This document shows, piece by piece, positions 43,589 through 53,053 of a stretch of DNA of 64,000 nucleotides; the first letter of the stretch is position 1; each line of letters opens with the position of its first letter. The notes below the pieces were generated by a model. It was not told the DNA's origin. It was given only the letters and a program-made list of their open reading frames with translations, and ran no database searches. The stretch is taken from NCBI GenBank assembly GCA_020847535.1, contig JADLBU010000127.1, positions 1 through 64,000 of the forward strand, in the 5' to 3' direction. The translations under genes were made by a program, and so were the position numbers. The stretch comes from Phycisphaerales bacterium. Its GTDB lineage: Bacteria; Planctomycetota; Phycisphaerae; Phycisphaerales; UBA1924.

Positions 43589-44047
43589 TTGCTGCGCGTG
43601 AGACTACGCGCAGTGCCCATCCCAACCTGCGAATACTGCGGCGACTCCCTCCAAGGCATCGGCTCCGAGGGAACCCGCCCGCTCTGCCCCGAGTGCGGTC
43701 ATCCATTCGATCCCGCCGCGCCATGGATGCCAGCACCCTGGCCATCACGGGCTCGGCTGTGTGTCTCCGCCTGCATGCCGCTGGCGATAGTCATCGCCGC
43801 GGTCGTGCTCGCCTCGATGTACCTGCCCATCCGCAACCCGCTCATCTGGCCCTTCTGGCTCATTTGGATCATCCTGATCGCCTACTTCACATTCAACTGG
43901 CCCTTCCAGTTCGCCAAGACCAGCGCACTCAACCATGAGCCCAAGCTCACCCGACGGACCGCCGCCCATCGGATCGCGATCCCGGCACTGATCCCCAACG
44001 CAGGCCTCGCGGCCGTGGCGTTCGTGATTCTGAACATCATCCTCTGA
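43589..44047 (+). CDS. Small zinc-ribbon membrane protein
   Basis: CEYCGDSLQGIGSEGTRPLCPECGHPF plus TM helices. Confidence 0.65.
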   Translation: MLRVRLRAVPIPTCEYCGDSLQGIGSEGTRPLCPECGHPFDPAAPWMPAPWPSRARLCVSACMPLAIVIAAVVLASMYLPIRNPLIWPFWLIWIILIAYFTFNWPFQFAKTSALNHEPKLTRRTAAHRIAIPALIPNAGLAAVAFVILNIIL

Positions 44048-44084
44048 GCGCGCCGCAGCGAACGCCCGGCGATAACATGAGCCC

Positions 44085-45134
44085 ATGCGGACCTACCACG
44101 CCGGCGATTACATCGACCACTTCACCTCACTGGTCCTCGGCCACATCGATCGCGAGTACCCCAACAAGCTCGACCACGTCATCAACGATGCCGCGCAGCT
44201 CAAGAGCCCGCGGCAGATGCACCCCATCTTCTACGGTTCGTTCGACTGGCACTCCAGCGTCCACGGCCATTGGCTCCTGATCCGCGCCCTGCGGAACTAC
44301 CCCCGCCTGGGCCTGGCCGCACAGATCCGGGAGCTCCTCGATGCCCGCTTCACGCCCGCAAACGTTGCGATCGAGGTTGAGTACCTCGGAGAGCAGCGCC
44401 GCGAGACCTTCGAACGCCCCTACGGCTGGGCATGGCTCCTCAAGCTTGCCGCCGAGTTGAAAGCCACCACGAACCCCGCGAACGCTTCGCACGAGGCGCC
44501 ATCTCCCGAAACGCTCAACGCCTTCGCCCGCTGGGATGCCGCGCTCGCACCCCTCACCGAAGCGTTCGCCAGCCGCTTCCTCAAGTTCCTCCCCAAGGCC
44601 ACCTACCCCATCCGCGTCGGCACCCACCACAACACCGCCTTCGCACTCGCCCTCACGCACGACTACGCCCGGCTCGCAAGCAAGCCGCTCGCCGGCCTCA
44701 TCGATTCCACAGTTCGCCGCTGGTACCTGGCCGATGCCAACTACCCCGCATGGGAGCCCGATGGCAGCGATTTCCTCTCCCCCGGCCTGTGCGAGGCCGA
44801 GTGCATGCGCCGAATCCTGCCGCCGGCAGAGTTCCTTCCCTGGTTCGATCGCTTCTTCCCCAACCTCGCCAAGAGTGAGCCCGCAACGCTCTTCAAGCCC
44901 GCGATCGTCAGCGATCGCACCGATGGGCACATCACCCATCTCGATGGATTGAATCTCAGCCGCGCGTGGTGCTGGCGATCTCTTGGCAATGCGCTGCCCG
45001 AGGGGGATCCCCGCCGCTCGCTCGCCGAGCAGGCGTACAAGGTCCATCTCGAATCAGCCCTGCCGCATGTCACCGGGGACTACGCAGGGGAGCACTGGCT
45101 CGCCACGTTCGCGATGCTGGCGATGACCGAGTAG
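44085..45134 (+). CDS. DUF2891-like protein
   Basis: HPIFYGSFDWHSSVHGHWLLIRALRNYP. Confidence 0.8.
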   Translation: MRTYHAGDYIDHFTSLVLGHIDREYPNKLDHVINDAAQLKSPRQMHPIFYGSFDWHSSVHGHWLLIRALRNYPRLGLAAQIRELLDARFTPANVAIEVEYLGEQRRETFERPYGWAWLLKLAAELKATTNPANASHEAPSPETLNAFARWDAALAPLTEAFASRFLKFLPKATYPIRVGTHHNTAFALALTHDYARLASKPLAGLIDSTVRRWYLADANYPAWEPDGSDFLSPGLCEAECMRRILPPAEFLPWFDRFFPNLAKSEPATLFKPAIVSDRTDGHITHLDGLNLSRAWCWRSLGNALPEGDPRRSLAEQAYKVHLESALPHVTGDYAGEHWLATFAMLAMTE

Positions 45135-45141
45135 CCCTCGC

Positions 45142-46644
45142 TCACCCGCCCTGCTTCACCGTCAGCGGCAGGAACGTCCGGACATCCCCGACCGACTCCA
45201 TCGACAGGATCGCCGTCTTCAGCTTCTCGCACGCGGCCCGTCCGATCACCGCATCCCCCAGCGCGTGGAACTTGACCCCGATCTCCTCGGAGGTCATCGG
45301 ATCCCTCGGATCTCCCTTGGGCACATCCACCCGCGTCGAAAATGCCTTGCCCGCCGTCGTCGTGATCGTCACCCGCGACGGCTGGAACTTCGGGAAGAGC
45401 GCTTCGAACTCGTCGTTGGCGACCACCTTGACCATGTCCATCACCGGGATGAGCGACTTGTCGAGGATCCGCTCCTCCTTGAATTGAAGCGGCGTCACCA
45501 TGCCATCGACCAGCCCCACCGCCATGCAGTACGGCAGCGAGTGGTCGGCGGTCTCCTTGCTGTCCGGGCGATATTTGTGTGGATCCCCGAGGATGTCCGC
45601 CGCGCGGGCGATCACCTCGACGCGGATCTCGGCGACATCGGCCGGCTTTATCCCGTTGTCCTTGACGCACTTCATCATCGCCGTCAGCGGCGCATGGCTG
45701 AGGGCCTCGATCGGGAAGCTCTTCATGCCGCAGTCGATGATCCGGTAGTGATCCCCGCTCCCCGTCGGCAGCTTCGAGAGCAAGAGATCGGTGTCGAACT
45801 TTGCCGGCGCGCCCTTGTACTGGACATGTCCAAAGACCGCGTACAGGCCCTCCTTGCCGTCGAAGATGTGTTCGGGGCCCGAGTAGCCGCGTTTGGCGAG
45901 CAGGGCCGATTCGACTCCCATCCGGGTCGCCCACGGATCGACCGTGTTCTTCATGTTCGTCAGCTTGCCGGCGGTCACCGCGCCGGGAGTGAACGTGCGG
46001 CTCGCCGAGATCCCGATCGCCTGCACCATTTGCTCGACACTGAGATCCAGCACGCGCCCGGCGGCGATCGGGGCGGCGAACGCGGTCAGGGTCGCGTGGT
46101 GCCAGCCGTACTCACGGATCCCCGGGATGCCGAACTCGCACAGGCGCTGCTCGACCTCGTAGGCGATCACGGTCGCCAGGATCAGATCCTTGCCCGATTT
46201 GCCCAGGTGCTCGCAAAGGGCGAGCGGGCCGGCGATGATGTCGGATGGATGGCACGGATCGGCCTTCCAGTAGATGTCGTTGTAATCCATCGCGCGGATC
46301 ATGTGGTCGTTGAGGAAGGCAGCATCGACAGGGTTGGTCTTGAACCCCGAGACAAACGCGGTGCAAGAGCCGCCGCCCTTGCCGGTCATCTCCCGGTAGT
46401 GATCGAGCAGGATCCGGGCATCTTCCTGCTGGCTGCCGCCCAGCGCACAGCCCAGCGAATCAAACCAGAAAAGTCTGGCCTTCTCGATCGCCAACGCCGA
46501 CAGGTGCTCGTACCGCAACCCGCAGGCCCACTGCGCCAGGGTGTGCGAGAGGTACTTCTTGTTGGGATCAACGGCTTTTCCGCCCATGGCTGGCTCTCCG
46601 GGGATTTCCGCCATCATACCGGATTCCGCCGCGGGATGGGCCAC
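45142..46644 (-). CDS. prpD: MmgE/PrpD family protein (2-methylcitrate dehydratase-like)
   Basis: DSLGCALGG, HDHMIRAMDYNDIYW-like segment, GWHHATLTAFAAPIAAGRVLDL. Confidence 0.85.
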   Translation of the reverse strand: MAHPAAESGMMAEIPGEPAMGGKAVDPNKKYLSHTLAQWACGLRYEHLSALAIEKARLFWFDSLGCALGGSQQEDARILLDHYREMTGKGGGSCTAFVSGFKTNPVDAAFLNDHMIRAMDYNDIYWKADPCHPSDIIAGPLALCEHLGKSGKDLILATVIAYEVEQRLCEFGIPGIREYGWHHATLTAFAAPIAAGRVLDLSVEQMVQAIGISASRTFTPGAVTAGKLTNMKNTVDPWATRMGVESALLAKRGYSGPEHIFDGKEGLYAVFGHVQYKGAPAKFDTDLLLSKLPTGSGDHYRIIDCGMKSFPIEALSHAPLTAMMKCVKDNGIKPADVAEIRVEVIARAADILGDPHKYRPDSKETADHSLPYCMAVGLVDGMVTPLQFKEERILDKSLIPVMDMVKVVANDEFEALFPKFQPSRVTITTTAGKAFSTRVDVPKGDPRDPMTSEEIGVKFHALGDAVIGRAACEKLKTAILSMESVGDVRTFLPLTVKQGG

Positions 46645-46728
46645 TCACAGCGCAGGTTGACCAATCCCATCGCCGCCAGATAGGCTGAATCGCCGTCAAC
46701 CTTGTCCATCCGGCAGGAGCACACGGAG

Positions 46729-47244
46729 ATGCGCATGTTGATCTACATCGCGATCGCCTTCATCGGCCTGCTCATGCTCGCGATCGGCATCACGGGCATC
46801 CTCGGATCCAGACTCCCCGAGACCCACACCGCATCGATGTCCATCGAGGTCGGGACACCCATCGACAAGGTCTGGGCGGTCATCGACGATGTCCAGGCGT
46901 TCCCGACGTGGCTGACGGACATCAACAAGATCGAGATGCTCTCCGATCGCGAGGGTCGCCGCGCCTTCCGCCAGACCCAGGGCCGCAACTCCTTCGTTCT
47001 CGAAGAGACTGTCAAACAGCCGCCCACGCTGGTGACGCGCACGATCACCGATGACAGCAACATGTTCACCGGAAGCTGGGAGCACCGCTTCGAGGATCTG
47101 GGCAACGGCCGCACGCGGATCACCATCACCGAGAACGGCAAGGTGAGCAGCGTGATCCCCCGGGCGATCATGCACTACACGTTCGGTGAGGACTACTACC
47201 TGAAGAAGTTCGGGGATGCGCTCAAGGCGAAGTTTGGGAGCTGA
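46729..47244 (+). CDS. SRPBCC-family membrane-anchored protein
   Basis: N-terminal TM then SMSIEVGTPIDKVWAVIDDVQAFPTWLTDINKIE. Confidence 0.8.
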   Translation: MRMLIYIAIAFIGLLMLAIGITGILGSRLPETHTASMSIEVGTPIDKVWAVIDDVQAFPTWLTDINKIEMLSDREGRRAFRQTQGRNSFVLEETVKQPPTLVTRTITDDSNMFTGSWEHRFEDLGNGRTRITITENGKVSSVIPRAIMHYTFGEDYYLKKFGDALKAKFGS

Positions 47245-47276
47245 CCTCGCGGTCCGCCACATCTTCTCTGTTCCGA

Positions 47277-47316
47277 ATCCGCGTTCATCCGCGCAATCCG
47301 CGGCCGCCTTTCTGCC
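47277..47316 (+). repeat. Dispersed repeat A copy 3
   Basis: ATCCGCGTTCATCCGCGCAATCCGCGGCCGCCTTTCTGCC. Confidence 0.85.
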
Positions 47317-47823
47317 CTACACCGCAACCCGCGGCAAGCCGATCGCCCTCCGCCACGCCGACATCTGCCCCAGGTGCCCCGATTCGTGCTTGACCATCAG
47401 CGTCACGAGCATGTCCCCCACCGTCGGATGCAGGGTGCGCCAGCGCTCCACCGGCGGCGCAGCGCTGATCACCTGATCGCTTGCCGTGCGCAGGGCTTGG
47501 GCGCCATCCTCGTGGGATCGCGCCCAAGTGGCGAGCAGTGCATCGCGGGAGTCGTACACCGATGGGTCGGCAAGCGGCTCTGACTTGGCGCCGTGGGGAT
47601 GGTCGGCCGGATCGTCGAACGGCTCTCCGCGAGCCATCTTGGCGGCGATCCCCGCGTACAGGTTGAGGTGGCTGAAGATCCACGCCGGATGGTTGATCGC
47701 CCGCCCTTGGACCGGCTGGGCGATCAGCATGCCGGGTTCGACATCCCCCAGCAGCCGCTGTCCATATGCCGCGTTGCGATTCCAGGAGATCAAGATCGCC
47801 GATGCCAGCGGATTCATCCCCAC
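47317..47823 (-). CDS. DinB-like protein
   Basis: NHPAWIFSHLNLYAGIA, MLVTLMVKHESGHLGQMSAWRRAIGLP. Confidence 0.75.
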   Translation of the reverse strand: MGMNPLASAILISWNRNAAYGQRLLGDVEPGMLIAQPVQGRAINHPAWIFSHLNLYAGIAAKMARGEPFDDPADHPHGAKSEPLADPSVYDSRDALLATWARSHEDGAQALRTASDQVISAAPPVERWRTLHPTVGDMLVTLMVKHESGHLGQMSAWRRAIGLPRVAV

Positions 47824-47883
47824 AGCGTACCAGCCCGACCTGGTTTTCTCCGTGGCTCTCCGTGATCCCCGTGATGCACTGCC

Positions 47884-48867
47884 TCACGGCGTGATGATCG
47901 GCCCCGTATCCACCACCTCGAAGTTCGAGCCCTTGACGCTGTGCAGTGTCGCCAGCTCATCATCATCCCATCGCGGATCGGGCGCACCGGAGATATACCA
48001 GTTGCTGCCGTTGTCGGCGACCATCATGCCGTAGGCCTTCAACGCCTGGAGGATCGGGCGCACGCTCGCGGGGTAGGTGTTGATGTTGAAGCTCGCCTTG
48101 AGCCGCAGGCGCAGGCCCATGGGGGGGCGGTCGGGGTTGGTGGATGAGCTCGCCCAGTGGGTCGCCGGGAGGATGTACGCCTTCTGCGTGTTCTGGACCG
48201 TGAAGCGCAAGGCGTGGCGGATCTCACCCTTGATCACCGCCTCGTCATATCGCACCAGGCCGGGGAAGATCGGCAGGCCCGCGGCGTCAGCACTGGTCCA
48301 GCCTTCGGGACGGAGGTCGTTGGAGGTCAGATCCCAGACCGCGCCGCTGCCGGCATCCCAGCTGCCATCCTCGTTGGGGAAGGCGTAGTACAGCTCGTAG
48401 AGGCGCCGGCGCAGCGGATCGATGACCAGGACGTGGCGATCCCCGGTGGAATCGGGGCCACCCTCGATCGGCGCTCCCACAGGGACCGGGTAAGGGCCGG
48501 GATCGGACTGATCGCCGTAGAGCGTGAAGTGGATATCGACGGGAGTCGTTGCGGGGTTGGCGATGCAGAAGGGGATGCCGTTGGGAGCGCCGGCCCAGAC
48601 GGTGCCGAAGTCGGGGTGCAGGCCCGTGTTGCTGCCGATCGAGGCGATGAAGTTGGCGGAGTTGGCGTGGATGGGGAACGCGGAGATATCCGTGTTCCAC
48701 GGGTTGTCGGGCGGGAAGATCGGGATGCAGGGGACCTTGGTGCAATCGGTCAAAGGGATCTGTGACTGCTGGACCGGAGCAACCGGCTGCGCGGGAGATC
48801 CGACGATCGCGAGCCAGACAGAGAGCGGGAGGATGACCCCTGAGATGATGAGGATCGCGGTTTTCAT
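47884..48867 (-). CDS. Secreted hypothetical protein
   Basis: Signal-like N-terminus; IPIFPPDNPWNTDISAFPIHANSANFIASIG. Confidence 0.7.
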   Translation of the reverse strand: MKTAILIISGVILPLSVWLAIVGSPAQPVAPVQQSQIPLTDCTKVPCIPIFPPDNPWNTDISAFPIHANSANFIASIGSNTGLHPDFGTVWAGAPNGIPFCIANPATTPVDIHFTLYGDQSDPGPYPVPVGAPIEGGPDSTGDRHVLVIDPLRRRLYELYYAFPNEDGSWDAGSGAVWDLTSNDLRPEGWTSADAAGLPIFPGLVRYDEAVIKGEIRHALRFTVQNTQKAYILPATHWASSSTNPDRPPMGLRLRLKASFNINTYPASVRPILQALKAYGMMVADNGSNWYISGAPDPRWDDDELATLHSVKGSNFEVVDTGPIITP

Positions 48868-49186
48868 GACATCGCCAGCGTATCGCGAAGTCGAGATTTG
48901 GCGAGCCGATTTTCGGGGTACGCGAGCGGAGGCCGCGATGATCGCCATGCTGATGAAGTTGTCGGCAATGCGCGAAATCTGCGCGGGATAGCAGCGCTAT
49001 GTCCTTCATTGTGCGCATAAACATTGACTTACGGCCACGATCGCTCAGGAGCCGTTCTGATCGCGATTTGGACCCTAGGTTCCTTCCTCGCTGCGAGGGC
49101 TGGGAAGGGCGGGAAAGGGCATTGGCGAACATGTCGTCGTTCGTGCGCACATTTGCGGTCATCCGGAGAGCGACCGGGTGGCAAGC

Positions 49187-49633
49187 TCAGGGCACATCGG
49201 CCTCGACCAGCTTGGCGAGCAGGAAGAGTGATTCCTGCCAGCCGAGGTAGCACATCTCGGCGGGGATCTGCGGCGGGATGTTGTCCTGCACGATGGTCAG
49301 CTCGGTGATCTTGCCATCGAGAACGGGGCGGAAGGTGATGGTCACCATCATCTCGCCGGGCAGGTTCGGATCATCGAACTTGTCGGTGTGGCGGATGAGC
49401 TTGCCGGGCTGGAGTTCGAGGTAGTCACCGCCGAACGAGTGCTTCTGGCCGGTGCGGAAGTTGGTGAAGGACATCTTGTACGAGCCGCCGGTGCGGGCAT
49501 CCATGCTGTGAACAGTCCCTGTGAAGCCGGCGGGCGGGAGCCACTTGCACATCGCCGCAGGATCGATGAACGCGCGGTAAAGGTGCTCGGCGGGGCAGTT
49601 GATGACGCGGTGGAGTTTGACGGTGTTGGACAT
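49187..49633 (-). CDS. SRPBCC/AHSA1-like protein
   Basis: HRVINCPAEHLYRAFIDPAAMCKWLPPAGFTGTV. Confidence 0.85.
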   Translation of the reverse strand: MSNTVKLHRVINCPAEHLYRAFIDPAAMCKWLPPAGFTGTVHSMDARTGGSYKMSFTNFRTGQKHSFGGDYLELQPGKLIRHTDKFDDPNLPGEMMVTITFRPVLDGKITELTIVQDNIPPQIPAEMCYLGWQESLFLLAKLVEADVP

Positions 49634-49960
49634 GGGGCAGTTTAGGTGAGCCTGGGATGGGGCGCGGTCGGTCGGGTAGAGTTGGCGCTATTTGCGTCGT
49701 TCATCCCGCGCGGCGCTGGGACGGTACTGGCTCGGAAGGTGTTGAAGCAGCCGAAGGCGGCGTAAGCCCGGCTCGCTCAATCAATTCACGTTCCCGTGCG
49801 GCCCACTGTTCGGGCGTGCGCGTGACCAGTCGGTCGTACGCGGTCTTGCGCCAGCGACGGACATCTTCGAGCATGCGCGGTTCATAGTCCTTGTGGGTCG
49901 TCATCGAGAAACTCCGTGGGCGTCACTATTCTAAGCGGCTTGCGATACCAGCCAGTCTTT

Positions 49961-49987
49961 GCCCGAGCTTGCGCTCGGGGCTCTCTA
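49961..49987 (-). repeat. Palindromic element, copy 1, overlapping a stop codon
   Basis: Minus strand TAGAGAG-CCCCGAGC-GCAA-GCTCGGG; copy 2 at 58188-58213. Confidence 0.8.
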
Positions 49988-51151
49988 GGCCGCGTACTTC
50001 GCGATCTCCTTCGCCACATCCAGCGTGCTCGCCTTCCCGCCCATGTCGTACGTTCGGACCTTGCCTTCCTTGATCACGCGAGCGATCGCGGATTCGAGTT
50101 GCTGGCTCTGCTGCGTTTCGCCGAGCCAGTCGAACATCATGCGGACGGTGAGGAGCATTGCGATCGGGTTGACTTTGTACTGGCCGGCGTACTTGGGTGC
50201 TGAGCCGTGGGTGGGTTCGAAGACGGCATACTTGTCACCCATGTTGGCGCTGGGGGCAAAGCCCAGGCCGCCGACGAGGCCAGCGCAGAGGTCGGAGACG
50301 ATGTCGCCGAACATGTTCTCGGCGACCAGGACGGAGTAGTCCTGGGGGTTCTTGAACATCCACATGCAGATGGCATCGATGTTGGCTTCGTCCGCCCAGA
50401 TTCCATCGGCTTTGTATTCGTCGGCAAGCTTGCGGAAGATGCGGGTCATGAGGCCGCCGGTTTCGCGAAGGACGTTGGGCTTCTCGACGAGGGTGACGCG
50501 TTTGCGGCCGGTCTTCTTGGCGAACTCGAAGGCTTGGCGGCAGATGTTGGTGCAGCCCTGGATGGAGACGATGCGGGTGGAGAGGGCGATGTTCTCGAGG
50601 CCCTTGTCCTTCCAGGGTTTCATCTTGGGGTTGGCGCAGAGGGCGGTGTAGACGGACTCGGGCAGGGGGTGGAACTCGATGCCGCCGTACATGCCCTCGG
50701 TGTTCTCGCGGAAGACGACCTGGTCGATGGGGATTTCAGCGCCGCTGGGGTTGGCGAGCGCGGTGCCGCGGTAATTGAGCGGGTTGCCGGGGTAGCTCTT
50801 GCAGGGCCGCATGTTGGTGTGGAGGTTGAACATCTGGCGGAGCTTGACGATGGGTGAGAAGTAGACGAGGTTCTTGTCCTTGAGGCCGGGGGCGAGCTCG
50901 AGCTTGGCATCGTCCTGAGGCTTGGATGTGATCGCCCCGAAGAGGCCGCAGGTGGTGCCCTGGAGTGCCTTGACGGTGCGATCGGGGAGCGCGTTGCCCT
51001 CGTTGCACCAGAACTCCCAGCCGATGTCGCAGGGGATGTACTCGGCATCGAACTTCATGGCATCGAGGACGAGGCGAGCGGCATCCATGACGTCTTTGCC
51101 GATCCCATCACCGGGCATCCAGGCGATCTGGTACTTGGGCATTGAGTTCAC
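49985..51151 (-). CDS. Isocitrate/homoisocitrate dehydrogenase family protein
   Basis: MPGDGIGKDVMDAA, FRENTEGMYGGIEF, WADEANIDAICMWMFKNPQDYSVLVAENMFGDIVSDL, EPTHGSAPKYAGQ. Confidence 0.88.
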   Translation of the reverse strand: MNSMPKYQIAWMPGDGIGKDVMDAARLVLDAMKFDAEYIPCDIGWEFWCNEGNALPDRTVKALQGTTCGLFGAITSKPQDDAKLELAPGLKDKNLVYFSPIVKLRQMFNLHTNMRPCKSYPGNPLNYRGTALANPSGAEIPIDQVVFRENTEGMYGGIEFHPLPESVYTALCANPKMKPWKDKGLENIALSTRIVSIQGCTNICRQAFEFAKKTGRKRVTLVEKPNVLRETGGLMTRIFRKLADEYKADGIWADEANIDAICMWMFKNPQDYSVLVAENMFGDIVSDLCAGLVGGLGFAPSANMGDKYAVFEPTHGSAPKYAGQYKVNPIAMLLTVRMMFDWLGETQQSQQLESAIARVIKEGKVRTYDMGGKASTLDVAKEIAKYAA

Positions 51152-51282
51152 TCCGAAAGAGATTCACCACGGGGGACACGGAAGGCCACGGAGGAGAGGA
51201 TACAGGATGGGGGGAGGGGATGCCGCAGAAATTGACGGGCAGGTGAGGCGATCGCCTTGGCTGGTCGCATCCACCGGCTGCG

Positions 51283-51311
51283 TTGACTTTAATGGGTAGG
51301 GGCTCTTCAAT
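51283..51311 (+). promoter_or_regulatory. Candidate sigma70-like promoter
   Basis: TTGACT - 17 nt - TTCAAT, upstream of a structured, terminator-bearing segment. Confidence 0.4.
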
Positions 51312-51317
51312 AGCCCC

Positions 51318-51491
51318 TGATGCATATGCCGGCTACCACATCCAAATCGGGCGTGTCCAAAGCGGTGAAACACCGCGGCGGTCGTGTTCCGGCGGAACTT
51401 GGGAGCAAACGGCGAGCATCGCGCTGAGAGACAGCGAGGTACACGCAGTTGCCTGAGGCCCAGCGGAACACCGTTGGGCCTTGTTGTTTTT
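51318..51491 (+). ncRNA. Candidate structured leader RNA/small RNA upstream of homocitrate synthase
   Basis: Closing helix GCGTGTCC(51351-51358)/GGtACACGC(51438-51446) enclosing three hairpins (51362-51376, 51386-51398, 51422-51436) then terminator. Confidence 0.5.
51457..51491 (+). terminator. Intrinsic terminator ahead of homocitrate synthase
   Basis: GGCCCAGCGG-AACA-CCGTTGGGCC (10 bp) then TTGTTGTTTTT. Confidence 0.9.
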
Positions 51492-51594
51492 GGGGAGATC
51501 AGTAGGCACTGGGCATCGGGCACTGGGCACTGGTGTCAAGGCAAAGGATCCAGGACTCAGGACATTCGGGCTCAGGACTCTTTTCAAGGTTCAC

Positions 51595-52776
51595 ATGGCA
51601 CCCATCGCACCAAGCACCCCCACTTCTCCGGTTCGGCCGTTCGCGATCATCGAATCGACGCTGCGGGAGGGGGAGCAGTTTGTCAACGCGTTCTTCACGA
51701 CGGCTCAGAAGATCAGGATCGCGACGCTGCTGGATGCGCTGGGGGTGGAGTATCTGGAGCTGACCAGCCCGCTGGCCTCGCCGCAGAGTGCTTCGGACCT
51801 CGAGACGATCGCCGGGCTGGGGCTGAAGGCCAAGATCCTGACGCACACGCGATGCCACCCGGAGGATGTAGCCGCAGCGCTGAAGCTGGGTGTGGATGGT
51901 GTGGATGTGGTGATCGGGACTTCGAGCCAGCTGCGGAAGTTCAGCCACGGGAAGTCGATCGATGAGATCATCGGGATCGCGCGGGATGTGCTGCCGATGA
52001 TCAAGGAGGCTGGGGTGGAGGTGCGGTTCAGCACGGAGGACAGCCTGCGATCGGAGCTGAGCGACCTTTTGCGGATCTATGAGGCTGTGGATGGGATCGG
52101 GGTGAACCGGGTAGGCATTGCCGACACGGTGGGGATCGGGAACCCGCGGCAGATCTATGAGCTGGTGTCGGCGGTACGGCGAACCGTCAAGTGCGACATC
52201 GAGTTCCACGGGCACAACGACACGGGCTGTGCGATCGCCAACGCGTTCGCGGCGTGGGAGGCGGGGGCGACCCATATCGACACGAGCGTGCTGGGGATCG
52301 GAGAGCGGAACGGGATCGCATCGCTGGGTGGGTTCATCGCGCGGATGTACGCGACCGATCCGGAGGGGGTGAAGAAGAAGTACAAGCTGCCTCTGCTGCA
52401 CGACATCGACCACATGGTCGCCGAGCTGGTGGACATCGATGTGCCGTTCAACAACTACATCACGGGGTTCTGCGCGTTCAGCCACAAGGCGGGGATCCAT
52501 GCGAAGGCGGTCTTGAATGATCCTTCGACGTACGAGGCGCTGCGGCCGGAGGACTTCGGGCTTACGCGATACATTCATATTGCGCACCGGCTGACGGGGT
52601 GGAACGCGGTGAAGCACCGTGCGGAGCAGCTGGGGTTGAGCTTCAGCGATGTGCAGGTGAAGACGATCACGGGGCGGATCAAGGCCCTGGCGGACCAGCA
52701 GGCGATGACGCTGGATCATGTGGATCAGTTGCTGCGCGAGGTGGCGGGGACGGCGGAGACTGTGGTGGTGGCGTAG
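51595..52776 (+). CDS. Homocitrate synthase, Lys20-like
   Basis: [132 protein letters not shown]. Confidence 0.9.
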   Translation: MAPIAPSTPTSPVRPFAIIESTLREGEQFVNAFFTTAQKIRIATLLDALGVEYLELTSPLASPQSASDLETIAGLGLKAKILTHTRCHPEDVAAALKLGVDGVDVVIGTSSQLRKFSHGKSIDEIIGIARDVLPMIKEAGVEVRFSTEDSLRSELSDLLRIYEAVDGIGVNRVGIADTVGIGNPRQIYELVSAVRRTVKCDIEFHGHNDTGCAIANAFAAWEAGATHIDTSVLGIGERNGIASLGGFIARMYATDPEGVKKKYKLPLLHDIDHMVAELVDIDVPFNNYITGFCAFSHKAGIHAKAVLNDPSTYEALRPEDFGLTRYIHIAHRLTGWNAVKHRAEQLGLSFSDVQVKTITGRIKALADQQAMTLDHVDQLLREVAGTAETVVVA

Positions 52777-53053
52777 AGCCGGCCCCGACCTCAGCCATGT
52801 TCATTGATGACGGAAATGCAGCACGCATTGCTGTGGTGGCTGTTTGCAGTCGCGTTGCAGGCGGATTTGCCATTGCTCGCTGCAAGATTGTGCCTGGGAC
52901 TTCGGCATAGACAGTGGCCGACACCGACGGCAGTGGCACCGCGGGAGCGTGTGACCGCCAGCAAAGAATGGGCGGTCACGAACGGGAACCATCCGTGGGC
53001 GGAATTCGGCTATTGACACGGGGTGTATATTGCTTGGCCTGGAGGGTCCAAGC

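Noticed and set aside
51481-51594. N-terminal extension of homocitrate synthase
   Set aside because: Encoded by the terminator T tail and GGCACTGG repeats; true start at 51595 matches the family.
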